A stretch of DNA of 64,000 bases from DAOULT01 sp964646625 (lineage in GTDB: Bacteria; Chloroflexota; Anaerolineae; CAZYHC01): assembly GCA_964646625.1 (NCBI GenBank), contig CAZYHC010000003.1:124001-188000 (forward strand). The letters are read 5' to 3'. Numbering within the stretch: position 1 is the first letter of the stretch; each line of letters opens with the position of its first letter. The translations under genes were made by a program, and so were the position numbers. Positions 1 through 8,360 of this stretch are shown here, piece by piece. The notes beneath the pieces are model-generated. The model did no database searches. It was not told the DNA's origin and worked only from the letters and a program-made list of their open reading frames with translations.

Positions 1-1452
1 CGTGGCCCCATGATCGTGGGGGGCGATACCCGTTTCCTGTCCGAGGATTACGCCCAAACCGCGGCCGAGGTCTTTGCCGGGAACGCCGAGGTCTTCACCG
101 AAGAGGGGCAGCCCGCGGTCATCTTCATGGATACCGACGGCAAGCCTTTCACGCCCACGCCGCTGATGACCTTCGCCATCCGCAAATTCAAGGCGGCTGG
201 CGGGGTGACCATGACCGCCAGTCACAACTTCTCCGAAGACAACGGCTACAAGTCGTTGCGTGGGGTGTACGGCGGGCTCGCTCCCCAGGAAGTCACCGAC
301 GCCTTGCAGGAGAGAGCCAACGCTTTCCTCAAATACAATCCCACCGTTCGCGTCATGCCCTTCGAAAAAGGGGTGGAGAGGGGCCTGATCGAGAAAAGAG
401 ACCTGCGCACGGCCTATTTTGAAGAACACCTGATGAAGTGGGTCGATTTCGATATCATCAGACAGTCGCAGCCGGTGGTGGCCGTCGATTTCCTGTACGG
501 CACGGCCATCGGCTTCCTGGATAAAGCCCTGGAGCTGGCCGGGTGCCGCATCGCGCAGCGTTTCCACGACTGGCTCGACCGTGACTTCGGGGGCCGTAGA
601 CCGGACTGCGAGGACCCGAACAACATCATGGACATGATCAACTTCGTGGCCGCCGAGCCCGAAGTGGACGTGGGCCTGAGCGTCGATTCCGACAGCGACC
701 GCTTTGGGGTGGTGGGCAAGAAGGGTCTGATCAATGCCAATCATATTATAGCTATGCTTTTCTACTATTTCCATAAAGTAAAGGGCGAGAAGGGCAAGGT
801 CTGCCGCACCATCGTCACCACCCACCTGCTGGACGTAATGGCTCACAAGTGGGGCGTCGAACTGGTGGAGGTGCCCAGGATAGGCTTCAAGTGGATCGGC
901 GATCTGATGAACGACGAGGGGGAATACTTCATCCTGGCGGGCGAGGAGAGCAGCGGCCTGAGCCGGGGCGATTTCCCTGAGAAGGATGGCATCCTGGCCG
1001 ACCTCTTGGTACTGGAGATGATGTGCAAAATAGGGCAGTTGGAAATGGCCGCCGGCAAACGGAAGCGCCCGGTCAAACCCATCGACGAGATTCTGGCCGA
1101 GTTGCAGGCCGAGTTTGGGCCCTGGCATTACCACCGCCTGGACCTCTATGGCATCAGGCGCAAACAAAAGATCATGGACTTCTTCAGGAAAGAATATCAG
1201 CCCCAAGAAGGCCCCGACCTGACCATCGCCGGCCTGAAGGTGCAGGCCACCACCGCTACCGATGGGGTCAAGTATTTCCTCGAACCCCACGACCCGCCGC
1301 AGGGTATCTTTGCGGGGGCCACCACCCACGTCAGGGAGTCGGGCAACGAACCCGTCATCAGGATTTACACCCAACACCGCACCGACCGGGCGAAATTGGA
1401 ACAGATCGAGCAGGCCATCGCCGGATTGATCCGCGAGATCGACGCCGAGTAG
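1..1452 (+). CDS. Phosphoglucomutase/phosphomannomutase, 5' end cut by window
   Basis: Alpha-D-phosphohexomutase, interconverting hexose 1- and 6-phosphates in the cytoplasm for nucleotide-sugar and polysaccharide synthesis. All four signature regions are visible, numbered from the ATG at base 10: catalytic phosphoserine loop TASHN near residues 69-73, Mg loop DSDSDRF near 226-232, sugar loop GEESSG near 311-316, and phosphate-binding loop RESGNEP near 442-448. The reading frame is open through base 1 and the family normally has some 30-40 residues before the GGDTRF motif, so the ATG at base 10 is unlikely to be the true start. The active-site loop continues as HNF where HNP is usual. Substrate preference (glucose or mannose) cannot be told from the sequence. 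Confidence 0.93.
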   Translation, partial: RGPMIVGGDTRFLSEDYAQTAAEVFAGNAEVFTEEGQPAVIFMDTDGKPFTPTPLMTFAIRKFKAAGGVTMTASHNFSEDNGYKSLRGVYGGLAPQEVTDALQERANAFLKYNPTVRVMPFEKGVERGLIEKRDLRTAYFEEHLMKWVDFDIIRQSQPVVAVDFLYGTAIGFLDKALELAGCRIAQRFHDWLDRDFGGRRPDCEDPNNIMDMINFVAAEPEVDVGLSVDSDSDRFGVVGKKGLINANHIIAMLFYYFHKVKGEKGKVCRTIVTTHLLDVMAHKWGVELVEVPRIGFKWIGDLMNDEGEYFILAGEESSGLSRGDFPEKDGILADLLVLEMMCKIGQLEMAAGKRKRPVKPIDEILAELQAEFGPWHYHRLDLYGIRRKQKIMDFFRKEYQPQEGPDLTIAGLKVQATTATDGVKYFLEPHDPPQGIFAGATTHVRESGNEPVIRIYTQHRTDRAKLEQIEQAIAGLIREIDAE

Positions 1453-1525
1453 CCAGGTTTCAGGCCAGATGGGCTCTAAACCCAGCAGAAAGCGAAGCCA
1501 CGCAAAGTGCTGCCGCTCCGTTCGC

Positions 1526-2113
1526 TCAAGAGCGCCTTGCAAACTTTTTTAACTCTCGGTTGATCTCATCCAGATCGAACGCTTCCGGATCGAAATCGCC
1601 TCCCACCCATTCCAGCATGTCTTCGTGTTCCGGGTGGTCGGGGCTCTGAATTGCCTCCAGAAAATAGGCATAGCCCCAGATTCCGCCGCAATCCTCGGGC
1701 GGGCAGGCGCGTCTGCCGGTAAGACAGAGGGGGTAATGTTGCCCTGCTTCCAGCGGCAGAATCTTTTCGATCAGAATATTATGCTCCCAGCTATCGCCAA
1801 AATCGTACTCATAGACAAACTTGGTCTTCACCCCAGAAACTACTTGATGCAACTGCACGGGGGCTTCGTCTTCCATTTCGAAGCCATAGTCTGGGTGGGG
1901 TTCCCCAAAATATGTTCCTCCAATGGTAAACTGGTGGAGATGGTAATTCTCCCACCCCATGACCACTTGCAGAATGTGGTGAAGTTCGTAGAGACTGGTG
2001 TCGCTGGTGACCTGAATTCTTCTCCAGATTGGCGGTTTGCTGCCCTTGAGAGTTACTTTGATTTGATACACGCAAAGGTCGGTCGATTGTTCCCGTGGTG
2101 TCATCTTCTTCAT
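1526..2113 (-). CDS. Plasmid pRiA4b ORF-3-like family protein
   Basis: A 195-residue protein of the pRiA4b ORF-3/IS1096 passenger family, a small beta-rich cytoplasmic domain often found near mobile DNA and of unknown biochemical role. Family hallmarks are the opening YQIKVTLKGSKPPIWRRIQV, the LHxILQVVMGWxxYHLHQF segment and the YDFGDSWEH motif. A conserved CPPEDCGG segment and the DPEAFDLDEIN tail complete the family pattern. It is the last minus-strand gene after the kinase/phosphatase block, but a gap of about 55 bases separates it and no transposase lies beside it. Start at 2113 is the first ATG of the conserved region; ATGs at codons 1 and 4 fit about equally well. Confidence 0.85.
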   Translation of the reverse strand: MKKMTPREQSTDLCVYQIKVTLKGSKPPIWRRIQVTSDTSLYELHHILQVVMGWENYHLHQFTIGGTYFGEPHPDYGFEMEDEAPVQLHQVVSGVKTKFVYEYDFGDSWEHNILIEKILPLEAGQHYPLCLTGRRACPPEDCGGIWGYAYFLEAIQSPDHPEHEDMLEWVGGDFDPEAFDLDEINRELKKFARRS

Positions 2114-2168
2114 CTCCTTTCATCTTATCACGTTCTACCTGAAATCCGCTATAGACAGTACCCCGGCC

Positions 2169-3299
2169 TCATCGTCGGCCCGTGCCCCCGCATATTGGAC
2201 AGTTGTCCCCCCAGATGGTCACCCCCTGCCCCCCGCAATATAAACACGTCCCCTGGCCGGTGCCCTTTCTCACGGCTGGCCCGGCGTGTTGGTTTGCTTT
2301 CCCCTCCGCCTTTCTCTGAAGCAATATCTCCACGGCGGTCACCAGGGCGAGGCCCACTATCTTGCCCAGAGTGGGTATCCACCTGCTGACCAGACGTTGG
2401 ACGCGGTCCTCAGAGGCGGCGCTCAGAGCTTCCAGCCGGTCTTTCATCTGGGCGGCCGACGGCCGCTGAGCGGGCTCCTGGGCCAAAGCGGCGGCCACAA
2501 TTTCTTCCAGCTCTGTCGATAGAGAGGGACGCAAAGAACGCAAGCGAGGGAAGGAAGAGAGCGCCCTTAAAATCTGAAGGTCCAGTTCGGGAAAGGGGTC
2601 GAAGCGGTCACGGGGGTCCAGGCCGGCCAACAGATGGTGCATCGTCGCTCCCAGGGCGTAGACGTCCGATTTGGGTTCTGACCGCATCGACCACTGCTCC
2701 AGGGGAGTATAGCCCGGCGTGCCCGCCCCCACCGTCTTGCCGTGACCGATCACCACCCACGCCCCGGGCTGCAAAGAAGCCCTGGCTAGCCCAAAATCCA
2801 CCAGCCATACCTGTTCGCCCTGGTCCACGATGATGTTAGCCGGTTTGATATCACGGTGTACGACCGGCTGGGGTCGCTGGCGGTGCATGTAGGCCAGCGC
2901 ATCGCACACCTGTAGCGCGTAACAGGTGACCTCTTCTGCCGGGAGCGGATGGCCCAGGCGTTCCAGGCGTTCTTCCAGATTCTCTCCCTGGACGTATTTC
3001 ATCACCAGGTAATGCCCCTGTCCCTCCACGAAGTAACCGTATATCTCCGGGATACGGGCATGGCCCGGCTCATTAAGTTGGGCCAGAAGTTGGGCTTCAC
3101 GTCTGAAATCATCTTCAGCTTTTCTCTTCTCCGTCTGGGTGGCGTAGTGGGGCAGCATCTCTTTGACCACACAGGCCCGTCCGAATAATTCCAGATCTTC
3201 GGCCAGGTAAACGGCCCCCATGCCGCCCTGCCCCAGCAGCCGGATTATGCGGTATCTCCCGCCCTGTAACAAAGCACCGGGGTGAAGGTTAGGGTTCAT
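2169..3299 (-). CDS. Ser/Thr protein kinase with C-terminal DnaJ-like zinc ribbon
   Basis: Hanks-type kinase of 376 residues. Gly-rich loop GQGGMGAVY at about 23-31, ATP-anchoring Lys46, catalytic HRD at 148-150 followed by IKPAN, and DFG Asp168 are intact, so it should be active. After the kinase domain comes one hydrophobic stretch (GKIVGLALVTAVEILL) that may be a membrane anchor, then a tail with two CxxCxGxG-type knuckles (CLYCGGQG and CPICGGTG), as in DnaJ-type zinc ribbons. I place the start at the ATG at 3299 (MNPNLHPG) rather than further upstream: it lies just after the stop of the PP2C gene and uses the GAG just ahead. Kinase and phosphatase are thus adjacent and probably translationally linked, acting on shared targets. 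Confidence 0.93.
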   Translation of the reverse strand: MNPNLHPGALLQGGRYRIIRLLGQGGMGAVYLAEDLELFGRACVVKEMLPHYATQTEKRKAEDDFRREAQLLAQLNEPGHARIPEIYGYFVEGQGHYLVMKYVQGENLEERLERLGHPLPAEEVTCYALQVCDALAYMHRQRPQPVVHRDIKPANIIVDQGEQVWLVDFGLARASLQPGAWVVIGHGKTVGAGTPGYTPLEQWSMRSEPKSDVYALGATMHHLLAGLDPRDRFDPFPELDLQILRALSSFPRLRSLRPSLSTELEEIVAAALAQEPAQRPSAAQMKDRLEALSAASEDRVQRLVSRWIPTLGKIVGLALVTAVEILLQRKAEGKANQHAGPAVRKGTGQGTCLYCGGQGVTIWGDNCPICGGTGRR

Positions 3300-3306
3300 A
3301 ACGTTC

Positions 3307-4149
3307 TCACTCGAAGCGGGCGATGACGACAGAAATGTTGTCCTCTCCGCCTGCATCGTTGGCCATCCGCACTAACTGCCCACAGGCTTCTGCCGGGTCC
3401 GGGACGCTCTTCAGAACCTCGACCATCGGTTGAGGAGAGCGAAGCATCTCCCACAGCCCATCGGAGCAGAGGAGCAGGCCGTCACCGGGCCGCAATTGCA
3501 TGGGAGAGAAAACGTCCACCTCCACGTGGCCCTGGAGGCCCAGGCAGCGGTAGATGACATGACGCTGCGGATGATCGTAAATGTCCTGGGGGGGAAGGTT
3601 GCCGGCGGCGATCAGGCTGGCTGCCAGGGAATGATCCTCGGTTACCTGCCTGAGCTTGCCCCCGCGCCATAGATAGGTGCGGCTATCGCCCACGTTGGCT
3701 ATGGTCGCTATTCTCTGCTCCACCACCGCCAGGGTAACGGTGGACCCCATGCCCTCCGCTTCGTCCGGCTTCCTTTGGGCGTAGCCTAACACTACGGAAT
3801 TGGCCCGTTCGATGGCCACGCTGATCAGGCGCTGGGTCTCTGTTTCGGCCAGCGGTTTTGTTGCCTCCTCTCCCGTAAGCATGGCGCGCTTCTGTTTGCC
3901 TGTGAACTGCAAGGTTGCCCGGGGGTCCCTGGGCTGAAATAGAAACGATAGTTCTCGTTTAAGGGCCTCCACGGCCCACATGCTGGCTACCTCTCCGGCC
4001 AGATGGCCGCCCATCCCATCGGCCACGATGAAAAGCCCCACCGACTCCTCGTCCGAAGCTTGCACCACTTTGTAATAGAAGGAGTCCTCGTTTATCTCTC
4101 GCAGCAGGCCGGGGTCTGTCTGACCGGCGACCCTGACTCGCGTCGGCAT
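3307..4149 (-). CDS. PP2C-family Ser/Thr protein phosphatase
   Basis: A soluble 280-residue metal-dependent phosphatase expected to remove phosphates placed by the neighbouring kinases. Motifs in order: NEDSF near residue 20, metal-binding VADGMGGHLAGEVAS near 43-57, VGDSRTYLW, SDGLWEML and the final metal Asp in GGEDNISVVI. An inserted loop (PRDPRATLQFTGKQ and following) lies after the second motif. A strong AGAGGAGG ribosome site precedes the ATG. It sits between two kinase genes, with 7 bases before the downstream kinase start, so co-expression is likely. The N terminus (RVAGQTDPGLLREINEDS) is the standard beginning of bacterial PrpC/Stp-type enzymes. Confidence 0.95.
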   Translation of the reverse strand: MPTRVRVAGQTDPGLLREINEDSFYYKVVQASDEESVGLFIVADGMGGHLAGEVASMWAVEALKRELSFLFQPRDPRATLQFTGKQKRAMLTGEEATKPLAETETQRLISVAIERANSVVLGYAQRKPDEAEGMGSTVTLAVVEQRIATIANVGDSRTYLWRGGKLRQVTEDHSLAASLIAAGNLPPQDIYDHPQRHVIYRCLGLQGHVEVDVFSPMQLRPGDGLLLCSDGLWEMLRSPQPMVEVLKSVPDPAEACGQLVRMANDAGGEDNISVVIARFE

Positions 4150-4173
4150 GTTTGGTTGCCTCCTCTAACTTTG

Positions 4174-6501
4174 TCAGCGGGCACAGCGGAAGCCCACGGT
4201 GGCCTGATCAGAATCAGGCCACATAGAACGGCGTTCGGTGCTGGTGACGGCCTCGTAGTCCCAGGAACCACCACGCACTACCCGTTGTCCTGGTGGGGAG
4301 TTTGAATCTGTGCTGGCCGTCCACTCCCACACGTTGCCGATCATGTTCAACGCCCCATAGGGGCTGGCCCCTTCGGGGTAACTGTCTACCGGCACGGTGC
4401 CCCCGATGCCGGCCTCTTTGGTGTTACACATCCCAACGTTAAAGGAATCTCCCCAGGGATAGCTCCTTTTCACCGACCCTCCCCCCGGTTTAGTATAATT
4501 AGCGGCGGCCTTCTCCCATTCCTCCTCGGTAGGCAGCCGTCTGTCAACCCAGCCACAGTAATCGCTGGCCTCTTTCCAGCTAATGTAGACCACAGGGTGG
4601 GGGGCGTACTGAGGCTTGTCATAGCGGTCGGTCTTGGATGGCGGATTACAGGCTCCAGCTTCGACACATTTGCGGTACAGCCCGTTGCTCACCTCGTATT
4701 TATCAATTTGGAAAAAAGGCACGTCAACTGAGCTGGCCGGTTCCTGCTCGCTACCACCCATCATGAAACTCCCGGCCGGAACGTCCACCATCTCCTCTGC
4801 GGGCACCTGGGGCATCTGAATGACAGGTAGGGGTAGGGTATTGACCGTCCCTGCCTGCAAAATAATGTAGTAGCCGACAAGACCTGCCACAGTCAATAAT
4901 GAGAAGAAGATCAGCAGCCGGGCGAAGTTCACTGGCCGGCGTCTTTTCGGCACGAGAGAGGGCGGCAATCTCACCTTGACTGCGACCGTCTGCGGCTGGC
5001 CGGCAGCCGGCTTAAAAACAAGGACTGCTTTCTGAGGGCCAGGGCCAAGCCCGCTGGTATCCACCTGGATGGATACTTTCTGCGCGGTGCGCGGCCGGCA
5101 GCTAAAATGTTCCGGGCTTACCTTCAGCCAGGGAACAGAAGGGCTTATCGCTCCATACAAATGATAGGTTTTGCCGGCATTGCCGACATCCAGGGTAAGG
5201 TTTTTGCTCTGGCCCGGCAACATCTGGCCGAAATCCAACTCTTTGGTAAGTATCTTCAGTCTGGGGGCAGGGATAGAAAACTTCAGGGGGCGGGCCAGGG
5301 TTCGGATGAAGGTATCCAGGCCCGCGTCGCGGTCTTTGGGATATTTCTTCACCGCGGCCCGAGCCGCGTTGGCGGCCATCGAGCCCCGCAGGGAGTTACG
5401 CAACCAGTCCTCGATGGTGCCATCGTATAGAAAGTTTTGGGCATAATCCCAGTGTTTGATACACAACTGCACCAGGCTTTCCGAGGAGGTGGCTTTGCCC
5501 TTTTGTGGGAAGGTTAGAGGCTGGACCGCAGGCTGGACCACATGCCGCACCACTTCCTTCTCGGCTTCCAGACAACTCTCCAAAGCCTGACGGAACTCGG
5601 TGGCCGTGGGACGCTGCTTGACCTCCGGCTCCAGGGCCTGTTGCAGGATCACTGACAGGACAGGGGGCAGGTCCAATAGACGAGGGAAACGCATAGGATG
5701 GTCACGTGGGTCGTCGTCGGTCAGAAGATGATAGGTGGTGGCCGCCAGCGCGTAAACGTCACTGCGGGGCTCGGAGATACCCTGATACAACTCCGGGGGG
5801 GCATAGCCTGCCGTGCCGTACACATCGGACTGCTCCCGATCAGGCTGGCCGCCCAACTGAGGAGCGTGACGGGTCCTGGCCGTGCCAAAATCGACCAGCA
5901 CCGCCCGCCCGCTGTGTTCATCTATGATAATATTGGCCGGTTTGATGTCGTTGTGGACGACTGGCGGATTTTGCCTCTCCATGTATTCCAGCGTCTCGCA
6001 AACCTGGATGGCATAGCGCAACCCGTCTTCCAGGGACAGTGGTTTCCCGTCCCGTAAAGGTCCCGAAGTCTCCTCGTCGGTCAGCCCCTCGGCCAGATTA
6101 TCCCCCTCGATGTATTCCATCGCCAGGTAGTTGTGGCCGCCCTCGGAGAAGTAGCCATACATATCGGGGATGCCGGGATGTTTGAGCTGGGCCAGGGTGC
6201 GGGCTTCGGCCTCGAAACGCTGATTGGCCTTGAGCGCCTCCTCTGGATCGGTGGGATCGAAGTAGTCGATCACCTCCTTGATGACGCACAAACGGCCAAA
6301 GGCTCTGGGTTGAGCGGCCAGATAGATCGCCCCCATGCCCCCTTTGCCCAGGGGACGGATGATGCGATAGGTGTCTCCGTCCATTATCTGTCCCGGCTGA
6401 AGGGCCGAACGTCTGGGCTGAACGCCAGCTAACCACAGACCGCAATTGGCACAGAATTGAGCATCAGATTGATTAAGGTGTCCACAGGTAGGGCATCGCA
6501 T
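4174..6501 (-). CDS. Membrane Ser/Thr kinase with zinc ribbon and extracytoplasmic formylglycine-enzyme-like domain
   Basis: A 775-residue multidomain protein. Residues 1-25 form a zinc ribbon (CPTC...CANC). The kinase domain runs from about 45 to 310, with GKGGMGAIY, Lys75, HND (183-185) in place of HRD, and DFG Asp204. Next come a helical region, a beta-sandwich at about 430-530 containing SVPWLKVSP, one membrane span near 540-565 (RLLIFFSLLTVAGLVGYYII), and a C-terminal domain of the FGE-sulfatase/SUMF family. The last shows VPAGSFMMG, RLPTEEEWEKAA, the NVWEWT motif and RVVRGGSWDY. Such domains in bacteria are often noncatalytic ligand or carbohydrate modules; I see no reason to call it a true formylglycine generator. 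The architecture suggests an outside sensor linked to a cytoplasmic kinase. It begins 4 bases after the preceding kinase stop. Confidence 0.92.
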   Translation of the reverse strand: MRCPTCGHLNQSDAQFCANCGLWLAGVQPRRSALQPGQIMDGDTYRIIRPLGKGGMGAIYLAAQPRAFGRLCVIKEVIDYFDPTDPEEALKANQRFEAEARTLAQLKHPGIPDMYGYFSEGGHNYLAMEYIEGDNLAEGLTDEETSGPLRDGKPLSLEDGLRYAIQVCETLEYMERQNPPVVHNDIKPANIIIDEHSGRAVLVDFGTARTRHAPQLGGQPDREQSDVYGTAGYAPPELYQGISEPRSDVYALAATTYHLLTDDDPRDHPMRFPRLLDLPPVLSVILQQALEPEVKQRPTATEFRQALESCLEAEKEVVRHVVQPAVQPLTFPQKGKATSSESLVQLCIKHWDYAQNFLYDGTIEDWLRNSLRGSMAANAARAAVKKYPKDRDAGLDTFIRTLARPLKFSIPAPRLKILTKELDFGQMLPGQSKNLTLDVGNAGKTYHLYGAISPSVPWLKVSPEHFSCRPRTAQKVSIQVDTSGLGPGPQKAVLVFKPAAGQPQTVAVKVRLPPSLVPKRRRPVNFARLLIFFSLLTVAGLVGYYIILQAGTVNTLPLPVIQMPQVPAEEMVDVPAGSFMMGGSEQEPASSVDVPFFQIDKYEVSNGLYRKCVEAGACNPPSKTDRYDKPQYAPHPVVYISWKEASDYCGWVDRRLPTEEEWEKAAANYTKPGGGSVKRSYPWGDSFNVGMCNTKEAGIGGTVPVDSYPEGASPYGALNMIGNVWEWTASTDSNSPPGQRVVRGGSWDYEAVTSTERRSMWPDSDQATVGFRCAR

Positions 6502-6505
6502 CTAT

Positions 6506-8353
6506 CTAACGTCTCCACGTCGTCCGGCGTAACCCTTGCAGCATAGCGCCCAGGGCCGCCCCCGTCACGGCACACACCAGAGCTAAAAGAAGATAGAGAG
6601 TGGGCACAGTGAGGACCGCCCCCACCAGAAAGACGAAAATATACTTGTACCAGACACTACCCGGCACGAACCACGCCCACAAGAAACAGGCTGTCGCCCC
6701 CCCCAACAAAGCCAAAGCTATAACCGCTTCAAAGTGGCGCCAGCGAACGACCAGCACCCTGTTGGCCGTCGTAGTCCAGAGGCGCCATCCTCGCCTGGCG
6801 CCCTTCCAGGCGCCGCCCAGCATCCGCCATCCACCACGCCACAATCGCCCCAGAATCTCCCGCAGCAAAGGCGACTTAGCCCTGACCGGCACGGCGATCT
6901 CTTTCCCGTGCGAAGGAATACACCTCAGGGTAGCCTTGTGCAGACGACCCAACGGCAAGGCGCTGAGGTCCAGCGTCACGCTCACCGTGACCTTTTTCCC
7001 GGCCGGGCACCTGGCCTGGTCAGGCTCGGCAGCCAGCCAGGGCACCGAAGAGGCGAGAGCGAACCGGCAGTAACCACGTCCCCGGTTGGTCAGGGTCAGG
7101 GTTTGGCGGATAGGCCCTTTGGCGGTTGACAATCCAAAGGCCAGAGACGGGGGATCGACGACCAGCGCCGGGTTGGGCAGACCCGGATCGAGCGCGTGTA
7201 AAAAAGTCTCCAGCGCGGCATCCCGGTCGCCCTTCTGCTGGCGGGCTGTTTCGGCTTTGGCCACCAGATCGTAGCGGTTGAGGTCGCGAAACCAGCGTTC
7301 AAAATCTCCTTCGTGAAGGTGCTGGCGGGCCTCTGTCCAGTGCTGGTCGCAGAGAGGCACCAGTTCGTCCACCGTGAGGGCCACCGCGCCATTGCGAAAA
7401 GTAAAAGCCTTGGCCGCTTTCAACCACGCTTCCAGAGCCAGCCGCATTTTTCGGGCGGTGCTACGCCGCCCCACCTCGACATGCAAGGCGGAGCGTAACA
7501 CGGCCGCCAGTTCCGAGGGCAGGGTGTCCAGCCTGGGGAACCGAAAAGGATGGTCCCTCGGATCGTCATCGGTCAGGAGATGATAGACGGTGGCAGCCAG
7601 GGCGTAAACGTCGCTACGGGGCTCAGAGCGCCCCCGATACTGTTCTGGAGGAGCATAACCCTCGGTGCCGTACACACTGGACTTCCGGAGGCCCATCCCT
7701 CCGCTGCCTGGAAGGCTGTAGCGGGCTTTGGCCGTACCGAAATCGACCAGCCGCACCTCGCCGCTGTTACGATCCAGAATAAGGTTGGCCGGCTTGACAT
7801 CATGATGGATGACAGGTCTGGGCAATCCGGCCAGATATTCCAGCACCTTGCAGACCTCGATGGCCTGGTATACGATCTCCTCAGTGGGGAGCGGCCGGGC
7901 AGGGATGGCATCTCCCTTCTCATCCTGATGCGTGATCCCTCGCTCCAGCGTCTCCCCCTCGATATATTCCATCACGATGTAGTGACGCCCGTTTTCCGAG
8001 AAGTAAGTGTATATTCTGGGGATGCCCGGATGGCTGAGAGCGGCCAGGATACGGGCCTCTTCCTCAAATCGTTTTTCGGCTTTGCGCACCTCCGCGGCGT
8101 CAGTGGCGTCAAAGTAGTCCAGCAGCTCTTTGATCACACACAGACGGTCGAAAGCCTGGGTATCGTGGGCCAGGTACACAGCCCCCATGCCTCCTCGACC
8201 CAGCGGACGAATGATACGATAGGCTCCACTTCGCATGGTCTGACCAGCCAGCAGGGCCGCACCGCCGGGCGAAGCCATCCGCATAAGCCGGCCACAACGA
8301 GCGCAAAAACGGGCGCCCGCTCGATTGATCTGACCACAGGAACAGGGCTGCAT
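6506..8353 (-). CDS. Membrane Ser/Thr kinase with N-terminal zinc ribbon and two C-terminal spans
   Basis: A 615-residue paralogue of the next gene downstream, sharing its zinc ribbon (CSCGQ...CARCG), kinase, helical and beta-sandwich layout but ending in membrane spans instead of an FGE-like domain. Kinase motifs: GRGGMGAVY, an IKELLDYFD segment with the ATP-anchoring Lys, HHD followed by VKPAN, and VDFGTAK. HHD replaces HRD, which makes it a non-RD kinase. The beta-sandwich carries a SSVPWLAAEP motif matching SVPWLKVSP in its neighbour. Two strong hydrophobic segments near the C terminus (FEAVIALALLGGATACFLWA and a longer one after SVWYKY) suggest membrane insertion with a short basic tail. 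The ribosome site is weak, and the gap to the upstream stop is only 7 bases, which fits translational coupling. Confidence 0.92.
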   Translation of the reverse strand: MQPCSCGQINRAGARFCARCGRLMRMASPGGAALLAGQTMRSGAYRIIRPLGRGGMGAVYLAHDTQAFDRLCVIKELLDYFDATDAAEVRKAEKRFEEEARILAALSHPGIPRIYTYFSENGRHYIVMEYIEGETLERGITHQDEKGDAIPARPLPTEEIVYQAIEVCKVLEYLAGLPRPVIHHDVKPANLILDRNSGEVRLVDFGTAKARYSLPGSGGMGLRKSSVYGTEGYAPPEQYRGRSEPRSDVYALAATVYHLLTDDDPRDHPFRFPRLDTLPSELAAVLRSALHVEVGRRSTARKMRLALEAWLKAAKAFTFRNGAVALTVDELVPLCDQHWTEARQHLHEGDFERWFRDLNRYDLVAKAETARQQKGDRDAALETFLHALDPGLPNPALVVDPPSLAFGLSTAKGPIRQTLTLTNRGRGYCRFALASSVPWLAAEPDQARCPAGKKVTVSVTLDLSALPLGRLHKATLRCIPSHGKEIAVPVRAKSPLLREILGRLWRGGWRMLGGAWKGARRGWRLWTTTANRVLVVRWRHFEAVIALALLGGATACFLWAWFVPGSVWYKYIFVFLVGAVLTVPTLYLLLALVCAVTGAALGAMLQGLRRTTWRR

Positions 8354-8360
8354 GATTTAA

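Noticed and set aside
1490..1545. Terminator after the phosphohexomutase gene
   Set aside because: The GCTC-AA-GAGC stem is only 4 bp and the T-run is 9 bases away.
1526..2113. Active insertion sequence
   Set aside because: The pRiA4b ORF-3-like gene stands alone; no transposase or terminal inverted repeats seen around it.
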